The notes: generated from the sequence alone by a model not told the origin. A stretch of DNA of 64,000 bases from Dyella jiangningensis (GCA_000632805.1 CP007444.1:3708772-3772771), one strand, 5' to 3'; positions 8,766 through 16,854 are shown, counted from the stretch's first letter. Numbers and translations: made by a program.

Positions 8766-9254
8766 ATGAAGACATCGTTGCTTTCCAGGTTGGCCATTGC
8801 TCCCATTCCAATGCCTCGCGGCATCCATGCCCTGCCGTTGCGGCTGATCATCGGCTTTGGCTTCATGGAACACGGCTATGCAAAGCTCGCCCGCGGCCCG
8901 GAAGGATTCATCGCCATTCTGCACGCACTAGGCATGCCCTTCGCCGACCTGCTCGGCTGGGCCACGATAGCGATCGAGTTGATTGGTGGCCTGTTGATCC
9001 TGGTGGGTGCATTCGTTCCCGTGGCGGCACTGCCGATGCTGGTCGTGCTCGCTGTCGCGATCGTCACGGTGCACCTGCCCAACGGCTTCAGCTCGATCAA
9101 GCTGATGTCCTATGACGCCATGGGCGCGCATTTTGGCCAACCCGGCTATGAAACCGATTTGCTGTATGCCGCAGGCCTGATTGCCCTATGCATTGGCGGC
9201 GCAGGCCCTTGGGCGTTGGACAGCTATTGGGCATCTCGACGCAAACAAGCCTGA
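8766..9254 (+). CDS. DoxX family inner-membrane protein
   Basis: A 162-residue protein with four predicted membrane helices. The DoxX pattern is visible as LPLRLIIGFGFMEHGYAKL, then the long second helix WATIAIELIGGLLILVGAF and a final segment near WALDSYW. DoxX proteins are small quinone- or redox-linked membrane proteins often involved in oxidative stress handling; the precise role here is unknown. A second membrane protein follows 87 bases downstream on the same strand. Confidence 0.88.
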   Translation: MKTSLLSRLAIAPIPMPRGIHALPLRLIIGFGFMEHGYAKLARGPEGFIAILHALGMPFADLLGWATIAIELIGGLLILVGAFVPVAALPMLVVLAVAIVTVHLPNGFSSIKLMSYDAMGAHFGQPGYETDLLYAAGLIALCIGGAGPWALDSYWASRRKQA

Positions 9255-9341
9255 ACCTGCCGACAGACTGCGAACCGCAGCGTGTGCCTGACTGTATGCT
9301 CGTCGCGCCTGTCCTCATTCCGAGCAGCCGGGGTAATCGCG

Positions 9342-9923
9342 ATGGCCGACGCAAGCAAGAGTCCAGAGCGCCTGGTGTTCTTGTCCGATGGTGTGTTTGC
9401 CATCGTCATCACCTTGCTGGTTCTCGAACTACGGCCACCGCATGAGGCCACGTTCGCCGCCCTGGTCCGGCTGTGGCCATCGGGGCTCGCCTATGCCGTG
9501 AGCTATCTTTTTCTTGCCATCGTCTGGGTGAACCATCACCACGTATTTCGCTATCCCACGGAAGCATCGCGATCACTGATCTGGGCAAACTTCGCCCATC
9601 TGTTCAGCGTGTCCCTGGTGCCCTTCACGACCGCCTGGATCGCGGACTCCGAGCTGGCACCCCTGCCGGTCACGCTTTACGCCGTGGTCTTCGCCTTCAT
9701 CAACATCACCTACATGATGCTGTGCAGGGAGGCTATTGATCGCCAAGGCATGCACAAGGTTTCCACGTCAGACCGAACGGTGATGAGGATCCGCTCCATC
9801 GCCACGCTGAGCACCTTTGTATTGGCCGCGCTTTTGGCCCTCCGATACCCTGTGGCCGCCATGCTGCTCATTTGCACGTGCCTGGCGATTTACCTGCGAC
9901 CCAGCGTGTCCAATCGCCCTTGA
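9342..9923 (+). CDS. TMEM175 / DUF1211 family potassium-channel-like membrane protein
   Basis: A 193-residue membrane protein with six hydrophobic segments. The first helix has the family motif RLVFLSDGVFAIVITLLVLE, equivalent to the FSDGVFAI pore motif of TMEM175 channels. It also has the conserved WVNHHHVFR after the third helix. Bacterial members form tetrameric K+-permeable channels without the GYG filter. The start is placed at the ATG giving the short cytosolic N-terminus typical of the family. Confidence 0.85.
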   Translation: MADASKSPERLVFLSDGVFAIVITLLVLELRPPHEATFAALVRLWPSGLAYAVSYLFLAIVWVNHHHVFRYPTEASRSLIWANFAHLFSVSLVPFTTAWIADSELAPLPVTLYAVVFAFINITYMMLCREAIDRQGMHKVSTSDRTVMRIRSIATLSTFVLAALLALRYPVAAMLLICTCLAIYLRPSVSNRP

Positions 9924-10024
9924 ACATCAACGACGCGGGTTTTTCTTGATGTCGCGCCAGCACCCGCTCGCACCCTACCCTAGTGCAGGGAAGAAGCGCC
10001 TGCTTCTCCCGGCGCAGGCATCAC

Positions 10025-10717
10025 TCAATCATCCCTGAAATGCACCGCAGCATGCGTGCCATCGCAGAACGGCTTGTTCTTCGACTGCCCGCATCGGCAA
10101 AGCGTGACGCGGTTGCGCACTTCGTACACGAAACCATCGGCGGCGACGACGGGGATGCCGCCACGCAACCATAGCGGACCACTGCACGCTTCCACGGGAT
10201 CTTCAATGAGGCCGATGGACACCGGCACCGCGTATTCAACCGGTTCACCCGTCGACCTGTCCCACGCCACCAGGCGGCCGGACGGGCACCGATTGACCTG
10301 TCGCAGGAACGTGGCCCGCACCTGCGATTTATCGGTTGCGGCCACCTGGTTCCAGACCTGTCCGTTGGGATCACAGAACCGGGCAAACGCACACAGGTTC
10401 TCCACGTCGGTCAGCGTATGCGCGGGGCCGTTCACAACCTGCGCCTGATCGAGATAGGCCTGCCGGCTTGCCGTCTCGGTGCCATCAAAGCCGACCGTCT
10501 TATGCGAGCCATCGCAAAACGGCTTCGACTGCGACATGCCGCACCGGCATAGCGCGTAGCTCGCCGGATGATCGATCGGCGGCCCTTCTTGCCAGTCCTC
10601 CGAACCGCCCTCGCCGTCGGCGATCACGGTCTGCGTCGCCAGCGGGATATCGCCCACGACCAGGTACGGCCCATTAGTAGAAACCGTCACCTGGATAGGT
10701 TTTCTTGCCTGAGCCAT
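10025..10717 (-). CDS. CDGSH iron-sulfur domain protein (two CDGSH motifs)
   Basis: A 230-residue protein with two CDGSH motifs, CRCGMSQSKPFCDGSH near residue 57 and CRCGQSKNKPFCDGTH near residue 208. Each can hold a 2Fe-2S cluster through three Cys and one His. A divergent Cys-containing Fer4_19-like segment lies between (CAFARFC ... RCPSGRLVAWD). Such bacterial proteins are thought to act in redox sensing or cluster transfer. GGTGAGG precedes the ATG at 10717. Confidence 0.87.
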   Translation of the reverse strand: MAQARKPIQVTVSTNGPYLVVGDIPLATQTVIADGEGGSEDWQEGPPIDHPASYALCRCGMSQSKPFCDGSHKTVGFDGTETASRQAYLDQAQVVNGPAHTLTDVENLCAFARFCDPNGQVWNQVAATDKSQVRATFLRQVNRCPSGRLVAWDRSTGEPVEYAVPVSIGLIEDPVEACSGPLWLRGGIPVVAADGFVYEVRNRVTLCRCGQSKNKPFCDGTHAAVHFRDD

Positions 10718-11062
10718 GCGCCTCACCCCTTGGTGCCCCTGGGGTTGCCCTGATGCCCTAACCATGAACCCGAGCGCGATGCGGCGATGTGAATTGGGCG
10801 CGGAACGGCACGAATACCGGCATCAGAAAACGCCGGCCGGAAGGGGCTCACCTGCAAACCAACTGAGGTCAATGCCTCTCCATCGGCCGAAGCCATGTCC
10901 ACGACGCGTCGGACTCGGATTCCTGTCTGACTGACACCAATCCTGGAGACCACCGACACCCTCTGGCGCCGACCATGGGTGTCAGAGTCGCTTACGGCTA
11001 TATTCCGAAAAGGTCCGCTATCGACCCGAAGCGGACGTTTTCGAAATGGACTGGAACGAGCG
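10718..11062. other. intergenic region before the repeat-spaced gene series
   Basis: No gene is supported here. It contains the divergent promoters of the CDGSH gene and the SMI1-like gene, and near its end the first copy of the 26-bp palindromic repeat (11012-11036). Composition becomes visibly less GC-rich from here on. Confidence 0.5.
11012..11036 (+). repeat. 26-bp palindromic spacer repeat, copy 1
   Basis: GGTCCGCT-ATCGACCCG-AAGCGGAC: 8-bp arms around a CGACCC-containing loop. It ends 26 bases before the ATG of the SMI1-like gene. Confidence 0.8.
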
Positions 11063-11593
11063 ATGCACTTCACTTCGATCATCAAACAACTTCGTGAGCG
11101 ACTTATCACGTCCAGCTCGACGAAAGACCCAATGGGTAGGTCGTTTGCTCCTAGTGATCCGGCCAGTTCAGATGCGGCATCTAGCTGTGAGCTAACAATG
11201 GGTCACGAATTGCCGCCAGTCCTGAGAGACATTTATCTGATCGTTGCGAACGGTGGATTTGGCCCAGGGTACGGAGTGATGGGCTTGGAGGGTGGCTTCA
11301 CCGACGATCTGGGGAGGTCGGCTGAATCACTCTATTCGCTATTTCGCGAACCAGACCCCGAAGACCCGGAATGGAAATGGAGCAAATCCTGGCTTCCCTT
11401 CTGTCACTGGGGGTGCGGCGTGTACTCAGTTGTTGACTGTGTAGCCCCATACCCAGTGATTTTCGTTGATCCCTCTGTAAAGGACATTGGTGCGCCAATG
11501 CTGTCCATTGTTGTGCCGCACAAGCCAACTGTTGACGCATGGCTACAAGATTGGCTTGACGGAAGGGACTTATGGAGAGAGGTCTGGGGCTAA
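11063..11593 (+). CDS. SMI1/KNR4 family protein (possible immunity protein)
   Basis: A 176-residue protein of the SMI1/KNR4 (SUKH) fold. The diagnostic segment is LPPVLRDIYLIVANGGFGPGYGVMGLEGG, with a later WLPFCHWGCGVYSVVDC and a C-terminal WLQDWLDGRDLWREVWG. SUKH proteins are the commonest immunity proteins against polymorphic and contact-dependent toxins. No toxin gene is next to it, so it would be an orphan immunity gene. It opens a run of small orphan genes separated by the palindromic repeat. The next repeat begins 9 bases after the stop. Confidence 0.82.
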   Translation: MHFTSIIKQLRERLITSSSTKDPMGRSFAPSDPASSDAASSCELTMGHELPPVLRDIYLIVANGGFGPGYGVMGLEGGFTDDLGRSAESLYSLFREPDPEDPEWKWSKSWLPFCHWGCGVYSVVDCVAPYPVIFVDPSVKDIGAPMLSIVVPHKPTVDAWLQDWLDGRDLWREVWG

Positions 11594-11602
11594 CTAACGA
11601 AC

Positions 11603-11630
11603 TGTCCTCTTCCGACCCAGAGCGGACCTA
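11603..11630 (+). repeat. 26-bp palindromic spacer repeat, copy 2
   Basis: TGTCCTCTTCCGACCCAGAGCGGACC, a slightly degenerate copy directly after the SMI1-like stop codon. Confidence 0.75.
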
Positions 11631-11686
11631 AGCTCTCCAGGGAGCTGTGAGCAACGATCCAATCGTGCGTGCTGCGGCGTTAATCC

Positions 11687-12358
11687 ATGTTCGAAGCAAG
11701 CAGTGCAGATCATCCCGAGGGGGAGATGAGCTTGAAAACACCAGACGAATTTGCGGAAGTTATGAATGGAAGGGGACCGCTTTCTTCTGGAGACATCAAC
11801 GGCTCCCAAGCCACCCCTGGCACGGGAAGCAAACACTACAGCCCGCGCCCCCAATCGCGCCTGCTGAACACTCTGGCGCTTCTGGTCTGCGGTGGCATGG
11901 CTATTTGGGGGGCGTGGCGAGGCCTGGGCAACCACCATCCGCTGCTGGCTGGCTTCTTCGCTTTAGGTGCCGCGGTCGCCATCACCGGCCTGGCGTATGT
12001 GGCCACGGTCCGCGTTGTTATTGATGACCGAACGTTTGTACGCACCTGGCTCGTGGGGCGGCGAGTCATCGTGTTGGAGGACATCGCCCAGCTTGGCCTC
12101 GTCCAATACAGGGGCACGGTGTCATTGCTCATTCGGAGAAGTCGGTGGCGCCAACTGTCGCTCAGCAGTGATACGTTCGACTGGCAAGATGTGCGCTGTA
12201 TGCACCGCGACATTCTGCTGGCCCTGGGCTTGGACACCGAGCCCATGTGGCCGACGGCTCCACGCTGGCTTGGCATGCTCGACGTGGCTGCGGTGCTGAG
12301 CTACCGGCGCTTTCAGGCGGAAATGCAAGGAAGCGATGGCGGGCCGGCTCTGCAATAA
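11687..12358 (+). CDS. hypothetical protein with two membrane helices and a PH-like tail
   Basis: A 223-residue protein: about 55 hydrophilic residues, two close hydrophobic segments (LLNTLALLVCGGMAIWGAW near 60 and LLAGFFALGAAVAITGLAYV near 86), then a soluble part rich in beta strands (VRVVIDDRTFVRTWLVGRRV) that resembles a small PH-type domain. No family is recognised. The alternative start at 11726 is possible, but GGGGGAG abuts it too closely for a normal ribosome site. It lies between repeat copies 2 and 3. Confidence 0.6.
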   Translation: MFEASSADHPEGEMSLKTPDEFAEVMNGRGPLSSGDINGSQATPGTGSKHYSPRPQSRLLNTLALLVCGGMAIWGAWRGLGNHHPLLAGFFALGAAVAITGLAYVATVRVVIDDRTFVRTWLVGRRVIVLEDIAQLGLVQYRGTVSLLIRRSRWRQLSLSSDTFDWQDVRCMHRDILLALGLDTEPMWPTAPRWLGMLDVAAVLSYRRFQAEMQGSDGGPALQ

Positions 12359-12408
12359 CGAAACCCAAGAAGGGACAAGGCCGCATTAGGATCGAAGACC
12401 AAATCGTA

Positions 12409-12434
12409 AGGTCCGCTTCCGACCCAAAGCGGAA
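12409..12434 (+). repeat. 26-bp palindromic spacer repeat, copy 3
   Basis: GGTCCGCTTCCGACCCAAAGCGGAAA, one arm position changed. It lies between two small orphan genes. Confidence 0.78.
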
Positions 12435-12460
12435 ACCGAGTGACGCGGCAATCGTTGAGG

Positions 12461-12826
12461 ATGGAATTTCAGGTAATGGATCAAGCCACCCGAACCTCTT
12501 GGAAGACGTTGCCGCCGCCCGATAAGCGGGAGTCACTGATGGTGCCTGAGATTTTCTCGGACCTCACGGGTGATCGAATGAGAGAGGGGCATATCCCGGT
12601 CGACATGGACGACAGGTGGTTTATCTATTTCGAGGGTGGCTGGCTGCACTTCCATCGAAGTTGGACAGGTGCGCACATCTTTGCCTTGAGACTGGACGGC
12701 TGCGCTGCGGGTGTCTGGGTCCGTGACGGTTGGGCGAGCCGCGATCCACAGCAATATCAATCCGCCGGCACTGAACAGGACCGGCAGACGGTTGTGGGGC
12801 TTATTCACAGCTATTTCGGACAGTAG
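12461..12826 (+). CDS. hypothetical protein, orphan gene of the repeat-spaced series
   Basis: A 121-residue soluble protein, aromatic-rich in the middle (DDRWFIYFEGGWLHFHRSWTG at about residues 51-71), then RLDGCAAGVWVRDGWASRDP. No domain is recognised, but the compact single-domain size and Trp-rich core look like a folded immunity- or antitoxin-type protein; that is inference. Alternative ATGs exist at 12440 and 12476. The stop codon is followed 6 bases later by repeat copy 4. Confidence 0.65.
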   Translation: MEFQVMDQATRTSWKTLPPPDKRESLMVPEIFSDLTGDRMREGHIPVDMDDRWFIYFEGGWLHFHRSWTGAHIFALRLDGCAAGVWVRDGWASRDPQQYQSAGTEQDRQTVVGLIHSYFGQ

Positions 12827-12832
12827 CCGTAA

Positions 12833-12860
12833 GGTCCGCTCTCGACCCGAAGCAGACCTA
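12833..12860 (+). repeat. 26-bp palindromic spacer repeat, copy 4
   Basis: GGTCCGCTCTCGACCCGAAGCAGACC. It fills nearly the whole 54-base space between two genes. Confidence 0.8.
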
Positions 12861-12880
12861 ACGGGCACATACGAAGGACC

Positions 12881-13255
12881 ATGAAATCCATGACGCCGTA
12901 TCGGTTGGGGTATTGGCTTAAGACCGTCGTCGCGGACATTGTTTCCGTCGATGGATTGCTGTTCGTCAACTACCGCGATCTTTCCCACGAAGCGCTCGTG
13001 AGCGAGGTTTCCACCCATCCCAGCCCGAAAGACGCACAAATGTGGATGAATATCGTGTTGCTCGATGACTTCATTTCCGAAGCATGCGGTGATGATTGGA
13101 ATGATGGTGATGCTGGCGAGGTGTTGGATGCGGTCGCCAAAGCCTGGGGGTTTCAGGTCCGGGCAAAGTACCCATCGTCAACATTCACCATAGAAAAGAT
13201 CAGTGACTCGCGCTCCGGAGATCTAGGTCTCCGCCTGATTGGCTCGCTCGGTTAG
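12881..13255 (+). CDS. hypothetical protein, orphan gene of the repeat-spaced series
   Basis: A 124-residue soluble protein. It has hydrophobic helices in LGYWLKTVVADIVSVDGLLFV and QMWMNIVLLDDFISEACGDDW, an acidic middle, and a beta-rich C-terminus (TFTIEKISDSRSGDLGLRLIG). No family is recognised. CGAAGGACC directly precedes the ATG, a good ribosome site. It is flanked by repeat copies 4 and 5, with only 20 bases between repeat and start. Confidence 0.68.
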   Translation: MKSMTPYRLGYWLKTVVADIVSVDGLLFVNYRDLSHEALVSEVSTHPSPKDAQMWMNIVLLDDFISEACGDDWNDGDAGEVLDAVAKAWGFQVRAKYPSSTFTIEKISDSRSGDLGLRLIGSLG

Positions 13256-13265
13256 GATCAGATCA

Positions 13266-13293
13266 GTGTCCGCTTCCGACCCGGAGCAGACCT
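13266..13293 (+). repeat. 26-bp palindromic spacer repeat, copy 5
   Basis: TGTCCGCTTCCGACCCGGAGCAGACC, starting 10 bases after a stop codon. Confidence 0.78.
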
Positions 13294-13332
13294 TCGCGTT
13301 CAATTTCTGAGACAGACGAATAGGGGTGGGTG

Positions 13333-13665
13333 ATGGTTAACCAGGTGTCTCAAGAGGACGAATGGGAAGGCTATCCAACTGGCCGCACTCTTCTATGCGC
13401 CGCGATGTTCTTCGGCGGCTTGTACCTCAGTCAAAAGGGTGGCGACGTGGCCTCGCGCGAGTGGGGATCGTTGCTGATTGGCGGCGCGGCACTTCTGTTC
13501 ACCATCATGGATGTCAGAAGCGGATGGGCGGTTTTTTACCACCGTCCAGTGAGCCGCTCCAAGGAGCCAAAGCTTTTTTGGGCGAGCATCGGCACCGGAA
13601 GTGCTCTTGGCGCGGGCTTTATCGTGTTCTCTGTAGGTGCCATGTTGGGCTACTGGAACCCCTGA
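13333..13665 (+). CDS. hypothetical three-helix membrane protein
   Basis: A 110-residue membrane protein with hydrophobic segments at about residues 18-34 (TLLCAAMFFGGLYL), 44-60 (WGSLLIGGAALLFTIMDV) and 85-108 (IGTGSALGAGFIVFSVGAMLGYW). No family is recognised. GGGGTGGG lies just upstream of the ATG at 13333. It is one of the small plus-strand orphan genes between palindromic repeats. Confidence 0.65.
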   Translation: MVNQVSQEDEWEGYPTGRTLLCAAMFFGGLYLSQKGGDVASREWGSLLIGGAALLFTIMDVRSGWAVFYHRPVSRSKEPKLFWASIGTGSALGAGFIVFSVGAMLGYWNP

Positions 13666-13740
13666 CCGTCGCTTGATCACTTCGGGAACTCAAAAGCCTC
13701 CTGACTGTGATTTAGCCAGTCCAAAGGGTGAGCTGGAACT

Positions 13741-13767
13741 GTCAGCTCTCGACCCGAAGCAGACCTA
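13741..13767 (+). repeat. 26-bp palindromic spacer repeat, copy 6
   Basis: TGTCAGCTCTCGACCCGAAGCAGACC, one arm mismatched. It precedes an ATG by 18 bases. Confidence 0.75.
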
Positions 13768-13785
13768 AATTCAGGGAGGAATGGC

Positions 13786-14043
13786 ATGCAGGCTTGTGAG
13801 CATTTGACGCCGATCTTGAACAGCATGATTTCGGCTGGCTGCTCGGTCCAAGGTGAATCAGGAAACTGGTCCGAGGCACAACATGTCGTGCATTTTTCCT
13901 CTCCATTGCCGGCAAGCATGCGGGGACTGGCTCAGCCCCCGGTTGTCTACTACCAGGCGGGCCGCACGCCCCACAATGCGGGCGACGAGGGGTACTTCTG
14001 TCGTGCATGTCGCGTGGGATTGTCGTTCCCCACGACTGAGTGA
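13786..14043 (+). CDS. hypothetical small protein, orphan gene of the repeat-spaced series
   Basis: An 85-residue soluble protein with four Cys, the last two as CRAC near residue 72. Nothing is recognised. The call rests on a strong ribosome site (GGGAGGAATGGC before the ATG) and on its place between palindromic repeats in the same layout as its neighbours. The interrupted repeat carrying the IS30 element begins directly after the stop. Confidence 0.55.
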   Translation: MQACEHLTPILNSMISAGCSVQGESGNWSEAQHVVHFSSPLPASMRGLAQPPVVYYQAGRTPHNAGDEGYFCRACRVGLSFPTTE

Positions 14044-14047
14044 GCTA

Positions 14048-14062
14048 AGGTCTGCTTACGAC
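14048..14062 (+). repeat. left half of a palindromic spacer repeat split by IS30 (copy 7)
   Basis: AGGTCTGCTTACGAC up to the IS30 left end. The right half ACCCGAAGCGGACA resumes at 15293. Removing the element and one AC restores a normal repeat copy. Confidence 0.85.
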
Positions 14063-15292
14063 TGCGGTTTCAGCCGGTCGTTGCAACACACTAAAGACTG
14101 CGCGAGCAGCAGGAGTGTTGCAAGATGTCCCAGCGACCAAAGATTTATTACACCGAAGCCCAGATAGGGATGATGTGGGATCGATGGCAACGTGGCGAGT
14201 CACTTCATCAGATCGCCCGGTCGTTCGATCGACACCATTCGTCGGTACGCCGGATTCTGTCGGATACCGGTGGCATCCGACCCGCGGTACGTCACCGCTC
14301 GGCGCGAGTGCTGACGCTTGCCGAGCGCGAGGAGATATCCAGAGCGCTGATGGCAGGCCAATCGATCCGCGCCATGGCCACGCGATTGAACCGGGCGCCG
14401 TCGACCATCAGTCGGGAGATTTGGCGCAACGGTGGGAGGGATCACTATCGCGCTAGCCGCGCTGACCAGCAGGCCTGGGATCGCGCCCGACGACCCAAGG
14501 AATGCAAGTTAGTCCGTCATCGCGTCCTGGCACGCCTGGTAGCCGCTAAGCTGCAGCAACAGTGGGCGCCGGAACAGATTGCCGGCTGGCTCAAACACCG
14601 ATATCCGGGCAATGAGGCGCGTCAGGTGTCGCACGAAACGATCTACCGAAGTCTCTTCATCCAGACGCGTGGAGCGCTGAAAAAAGAGCTTTTGGCGCAC
14701 TTGCGGCGCCCCCGGGCCATGCGCCGCTCGCGACACCATACGCAGAAGACAGCAGACCACGCACAGATTACCGATGCGATTTCGATCCGCGAGCGTCCTG
14801 CCGAGGTCGAGGACCGGGCCGTGCCGGGCCATTGGGAAGGCGATCTGTTGTTTGGCGGCAGGAACAGCCAGATCGCCACGCTGGTCGAGAGGCACTCACG
14901 CTTCGTCATGCTGGTGCAGGTGGATAGTCGGGATAGCCAAACGGTGACCGACAAGTTGATCAAGCACGCGCGTAAGCTTCCGCAGGAGCTGTTTCGATCG
15001 TTGACCTGGGATCGAGGATCGGAGATGGCCCAACACCAGCGCTTCACGTTGGCCACCGACATCACGGTTTATTTCTGCGATCCCTACAACCCATGGCAGC
15101 GTGGGTCGAACGAGAACACCAACGGCCTTCTGCGGCAGTATTTCCCCAAAGGCATGGATCTCTCCGGGGTTACGCAAGCGCAACTCAATGCCGTGGCCAG
15201 GCGTTTGAACGGAAGGCCGCGAAAGACCCTAAACTTCGAAACACCGGCCGAACGATTTCATCGATTCGTTGCAACGACCGGCTGAAACCGCA
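14063..15292 (+). mobile_element. IS30-family insertion sequence, apparently intact
   Basis: Perfect 25-bp terminal inverted repeats: the left end 14063-14087 begins TGCGGTTTCAGCCGG and the right end 15268-15292 is its exact complement. One full transposase ORF lies inside. The flanks carry a 2-bp AC duplication and together rebuild one copy of the palindromic spacer repeat, so the element inserted into the repeat loop. Confidence 0.93.
14125..15285 (+). CDS. IS30 family transposase
   Basis: A 386-residue DDE transposase. The N-terminal half carries helix-turn-helix motifs (GESLHQIARSFDRHHSSVRRIL and SIRAMATRLNRAPSTISREIWRN, the latter typical of IS30). The rve catalytic core follows with HWEGDLLFGG (first Asp), LTWDRGSEMAQH (second Asp) and NPWQRGSNENTNGLLRQYFP (Glu). 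Length matches intact family members and the reading frame is unbroken, so it may be active. It ends inside the right terminal repeat. Confidence 0.95.
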   Translation: MSQRPKIYYTEAQIGMMWDRWQRGESLHQIARSFDRHHSSVRRILSDTGGIRPAVRHRSARVLTLAEREEISRALMAGQSIRAMATRLNRAPSTISREIWRNGGRDHYRASRADQQAWDRARRPKECKLVRHRVLARLVAAKLQQQWAPEQIAGWLKHRYPGNEARQVSHETIYRSLFIQTRGALKKELLAHLRRPRAMRRSRHHTQKTADHAQITDAISIRERPAEVEDRAVPGHWEGDLLFGGRNSQIATLVERHSRFVMLVQVDSRDSQTVTDKLIKHARKLPQELFRSLTWDRGSEMAQHQRFTLATDITVYFCDPYNPWQRGSNENTNGLLRQYFPKGMDLSGVTQAQLNAVARRLNGRPRKTLNFETPAERFHRFVATTG

Positions 15293-15334
15293 ACCCGAAG
15301 CGGACAGTTCGCCATCATCAAACGGGGGATAGCA

Positions 15335-15682
15335 ATGGACTTCGACCGACTCAGTTGGCTAGAGCCATGGCGTCCGTTGGGCACCGAGCAAGAAGCCCTC
15401 GGGCTTCAGCGTCAGTTAGAACGAGAGATTACGGGCCCGCATCCACTCTTCGGGCGCTGCGCCACGGTAAAAGGGCGCCGGATCGACCGTGATGATGTTT
15501 TGGTCGTCTTGGGTGACGGCTCATATGCCAACGTCCACCTTGTCTGGGGTTCGTCAGATCGGTCACGTCCGCCACAACCCAGCCCTTTTGCGGCGGAGTA
15601 CCCAACGTGGTTCCTCTATGGTGGCGTGGACGATTTCTCCCGCGCCATGCAGGATGACGCCAGAGAGTATGGCGACGAATAG
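15335..15682 (+). CDS. hypothetical protein, orphan gene of the repeat-spaced series
   Basis: A 115-residue soluble protein starting MDFDRLSWLEPWRPLG and containing a strand-rich core (VKGRRIDRDDVLVVLGDGSYANVHLVW) and a C-terminal helix FSRAMQDDAREYGDE. The family is not recognised by name, but similar short proteins with an LVWG core occur as stand-alone genes. GGGGGAT precedes the ATG. It sits between the repeat interrupted by IS30 and the next copy, which starts 10 bases after its stop. Confidence 0.66.
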   Translation: MDFDRLSWLEPWRPLGTEQEALGLQRQLEREITGPHPLFGRCATVKGRRIDRDDVLVVLGDGSYANVHLVWGSSDRSRPPQPSPFAAEYPTWFLYGGVDDFSRAMQDDAREYGDE

Positions 15683-15692
15683 CTAACGAGCT

Positions 15693-15722
15693 TAGGTCCG
15701 CTTCCGACCCGAAGCAGACCTC
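15693..15722 (+). repeat. 26-bp palindromic spacer repeat, copy 8
   Basis: GGTCCGCTTCCGACCCGAAGCAGACC, close to consensus. It begins just after the stop of the preceding orphan gene. Confidence 0.82.
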
Positions 15723-16029
15723 TCGCTCTGCGATCAGAATTGGGTGTAGACACCCGCCCCCTTGCTTCCGGTTCCATCCTTTTTTTGAGCTGCTTCCATT
15801 GCTATAGCAGCGTCACATCGGGTGGAGACATTGATTGCCATCAATATTGAACAGTCGAACTCGCTCAAACTGATTTGCAATAGGTACGGCGGCGTTCGTT
15901 GCTTGAACGGTCACCTCTTTTCATGTGCTGATGCCGACAGGCGTTAGCGCCGCCCTCGGTCGAACTTCAAGCCTGCTCGGTTTAGCGGGCCTAACATGTC
16001 GACGGGGCGATCAGAGATCCGGAGCACTT
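15723..16029. other. intergenic region after the repeat-spaced series
   Basis: No gene is supported. The sequence is AT-richer than the flanks and presumably holds the promoter of the following potassium-channel gene; no specific box could be assigned. Confidence 0.4.
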
Positions 16030-16368
16030 ATGAAAGCTTCGAGAGACATGAGGCATAGGTTCTATCGATGGTTCTTTCGCGGGTTGGGCGTGGTCTGGCC
16101 AATCGTTTCGGGACTGATGCTTGTGATGGTGACGCTCGGCCTTGTCATCGCAAAGGTGGAAGGTTGGCCCCTTGGTGAAGGCTTATACTTTTCGTTTGTG
16201 ACGGGCTTGACCATTGGGTACGGAGACCTGGTACCCAAGCATGAACTGTCCCGGATTCTAGCTATCGCGATCGGATTCGCTGGTATCGTTATGGCCGGAC
16301 TGATTGCGGCCGTTGGTGTCCAGGCACTGCACAAGTCACTGGGCAGAGAGGAAATCTCTCAGAACTAG
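16030..16368 (+). CDS. two-helix potassium channel family protein
   Basis: A 112-residue inner-membrane protein with the minimal K+ channel layout: first helix PIVSGLMLVMVTLGLVIAKV, pore helix and selectivity filter LTIGYGDLVP at about residues 62-71, and second helix ILAIAIGFAGIVMAGLIAAVGV. There is no RCK/TrkA domain, so it would be an ungated or ligand-independent tetrameric channel, or a truncated Ion_trans_2 protein. GGAG lies eight bases before the ATG; the longer upstream reading has no such site. Confidence 0.88.
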   Translation: MKASRDMRHRFYRWFFRGLGVVWPIVSGLMLVMVTLGLVIAKVEGWPLGEGLYFSFVTGLTIGYGDLVPKHELSRILAIAIGFAGIVMAGLIAAVGVQALHKSLGREEISQN

Positions 16369-16854
16369 ACTGAGCCATTTGGGGAACCATGTCGCTGTCG
16401 CTCACTGCGGCCCGCACATATCAATCGAGATATCTGCTTCCGACCCAAAGCTGCCACGGGGCCAGATCCCATCCCGCCACCTGTGCCGCAGGGATATGGC
16501 GAACGGAGTGTTGTAGGCCCGGCACCGGTCCATCCAAGCTATGACGGTTGTGGGGTAAGGGACTTTGGCCGCACTCGACCGGGTGATTGCCCGGCGGGTC
16601 ATCTCACCAACCACGCAAGGACGGTACCGAGTTGACTCGTTGCTTCCCGATTGGTCGGCCGAGTACTTCGCTTTTGCACTGCTTTCTGCGTCCATGATCC
16701 GTTGAAGGCGCAGCGCGGATACGCGTGTAGCCGCCAGCAATGCATTGCAACCGAAGCCGTGCCACGGCCCGGCTGAGTAGCAAGCAAGCAGCATAAACAT
16801 GGCGCAAATCAGCACACCGCCATATTTGACGTTTCTCGCACCGGAGAAGCACAG
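16369..16854. other. intergenic region, nothing coding seen
   Basis: No frame here has convincing coding character. A degenerate copy of the palindromic repeat lies at 16432-16456 (ATCTGCTTCCGACCCAAAGCTG). Confidence 0.4.
16432..16456 (+). repeat. palindromic spacer repeat, degenerate copy 9
   Basis: ATCTGCTTCCGACCCAAAGCTG keeps the CGACCC loop and inner stem but has lost the outer arm. Confidence 0.55.

Noticed and set aside
11597..11938. Minus-strand frames between the small orphan genes
   Set aside because: They run through repeat copies, lack ribosome sites and are shadows of plus-strand genes.
11012..15722. Possible chromosomal integron cassette array
   Set aside because: I looked for paired RYYYAAC/GTTRRRY core sites around each repeat and for an integrase. 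TAAC occurs after some stops, but no matching GTTRRRY core was found and no integrase lies in the window.
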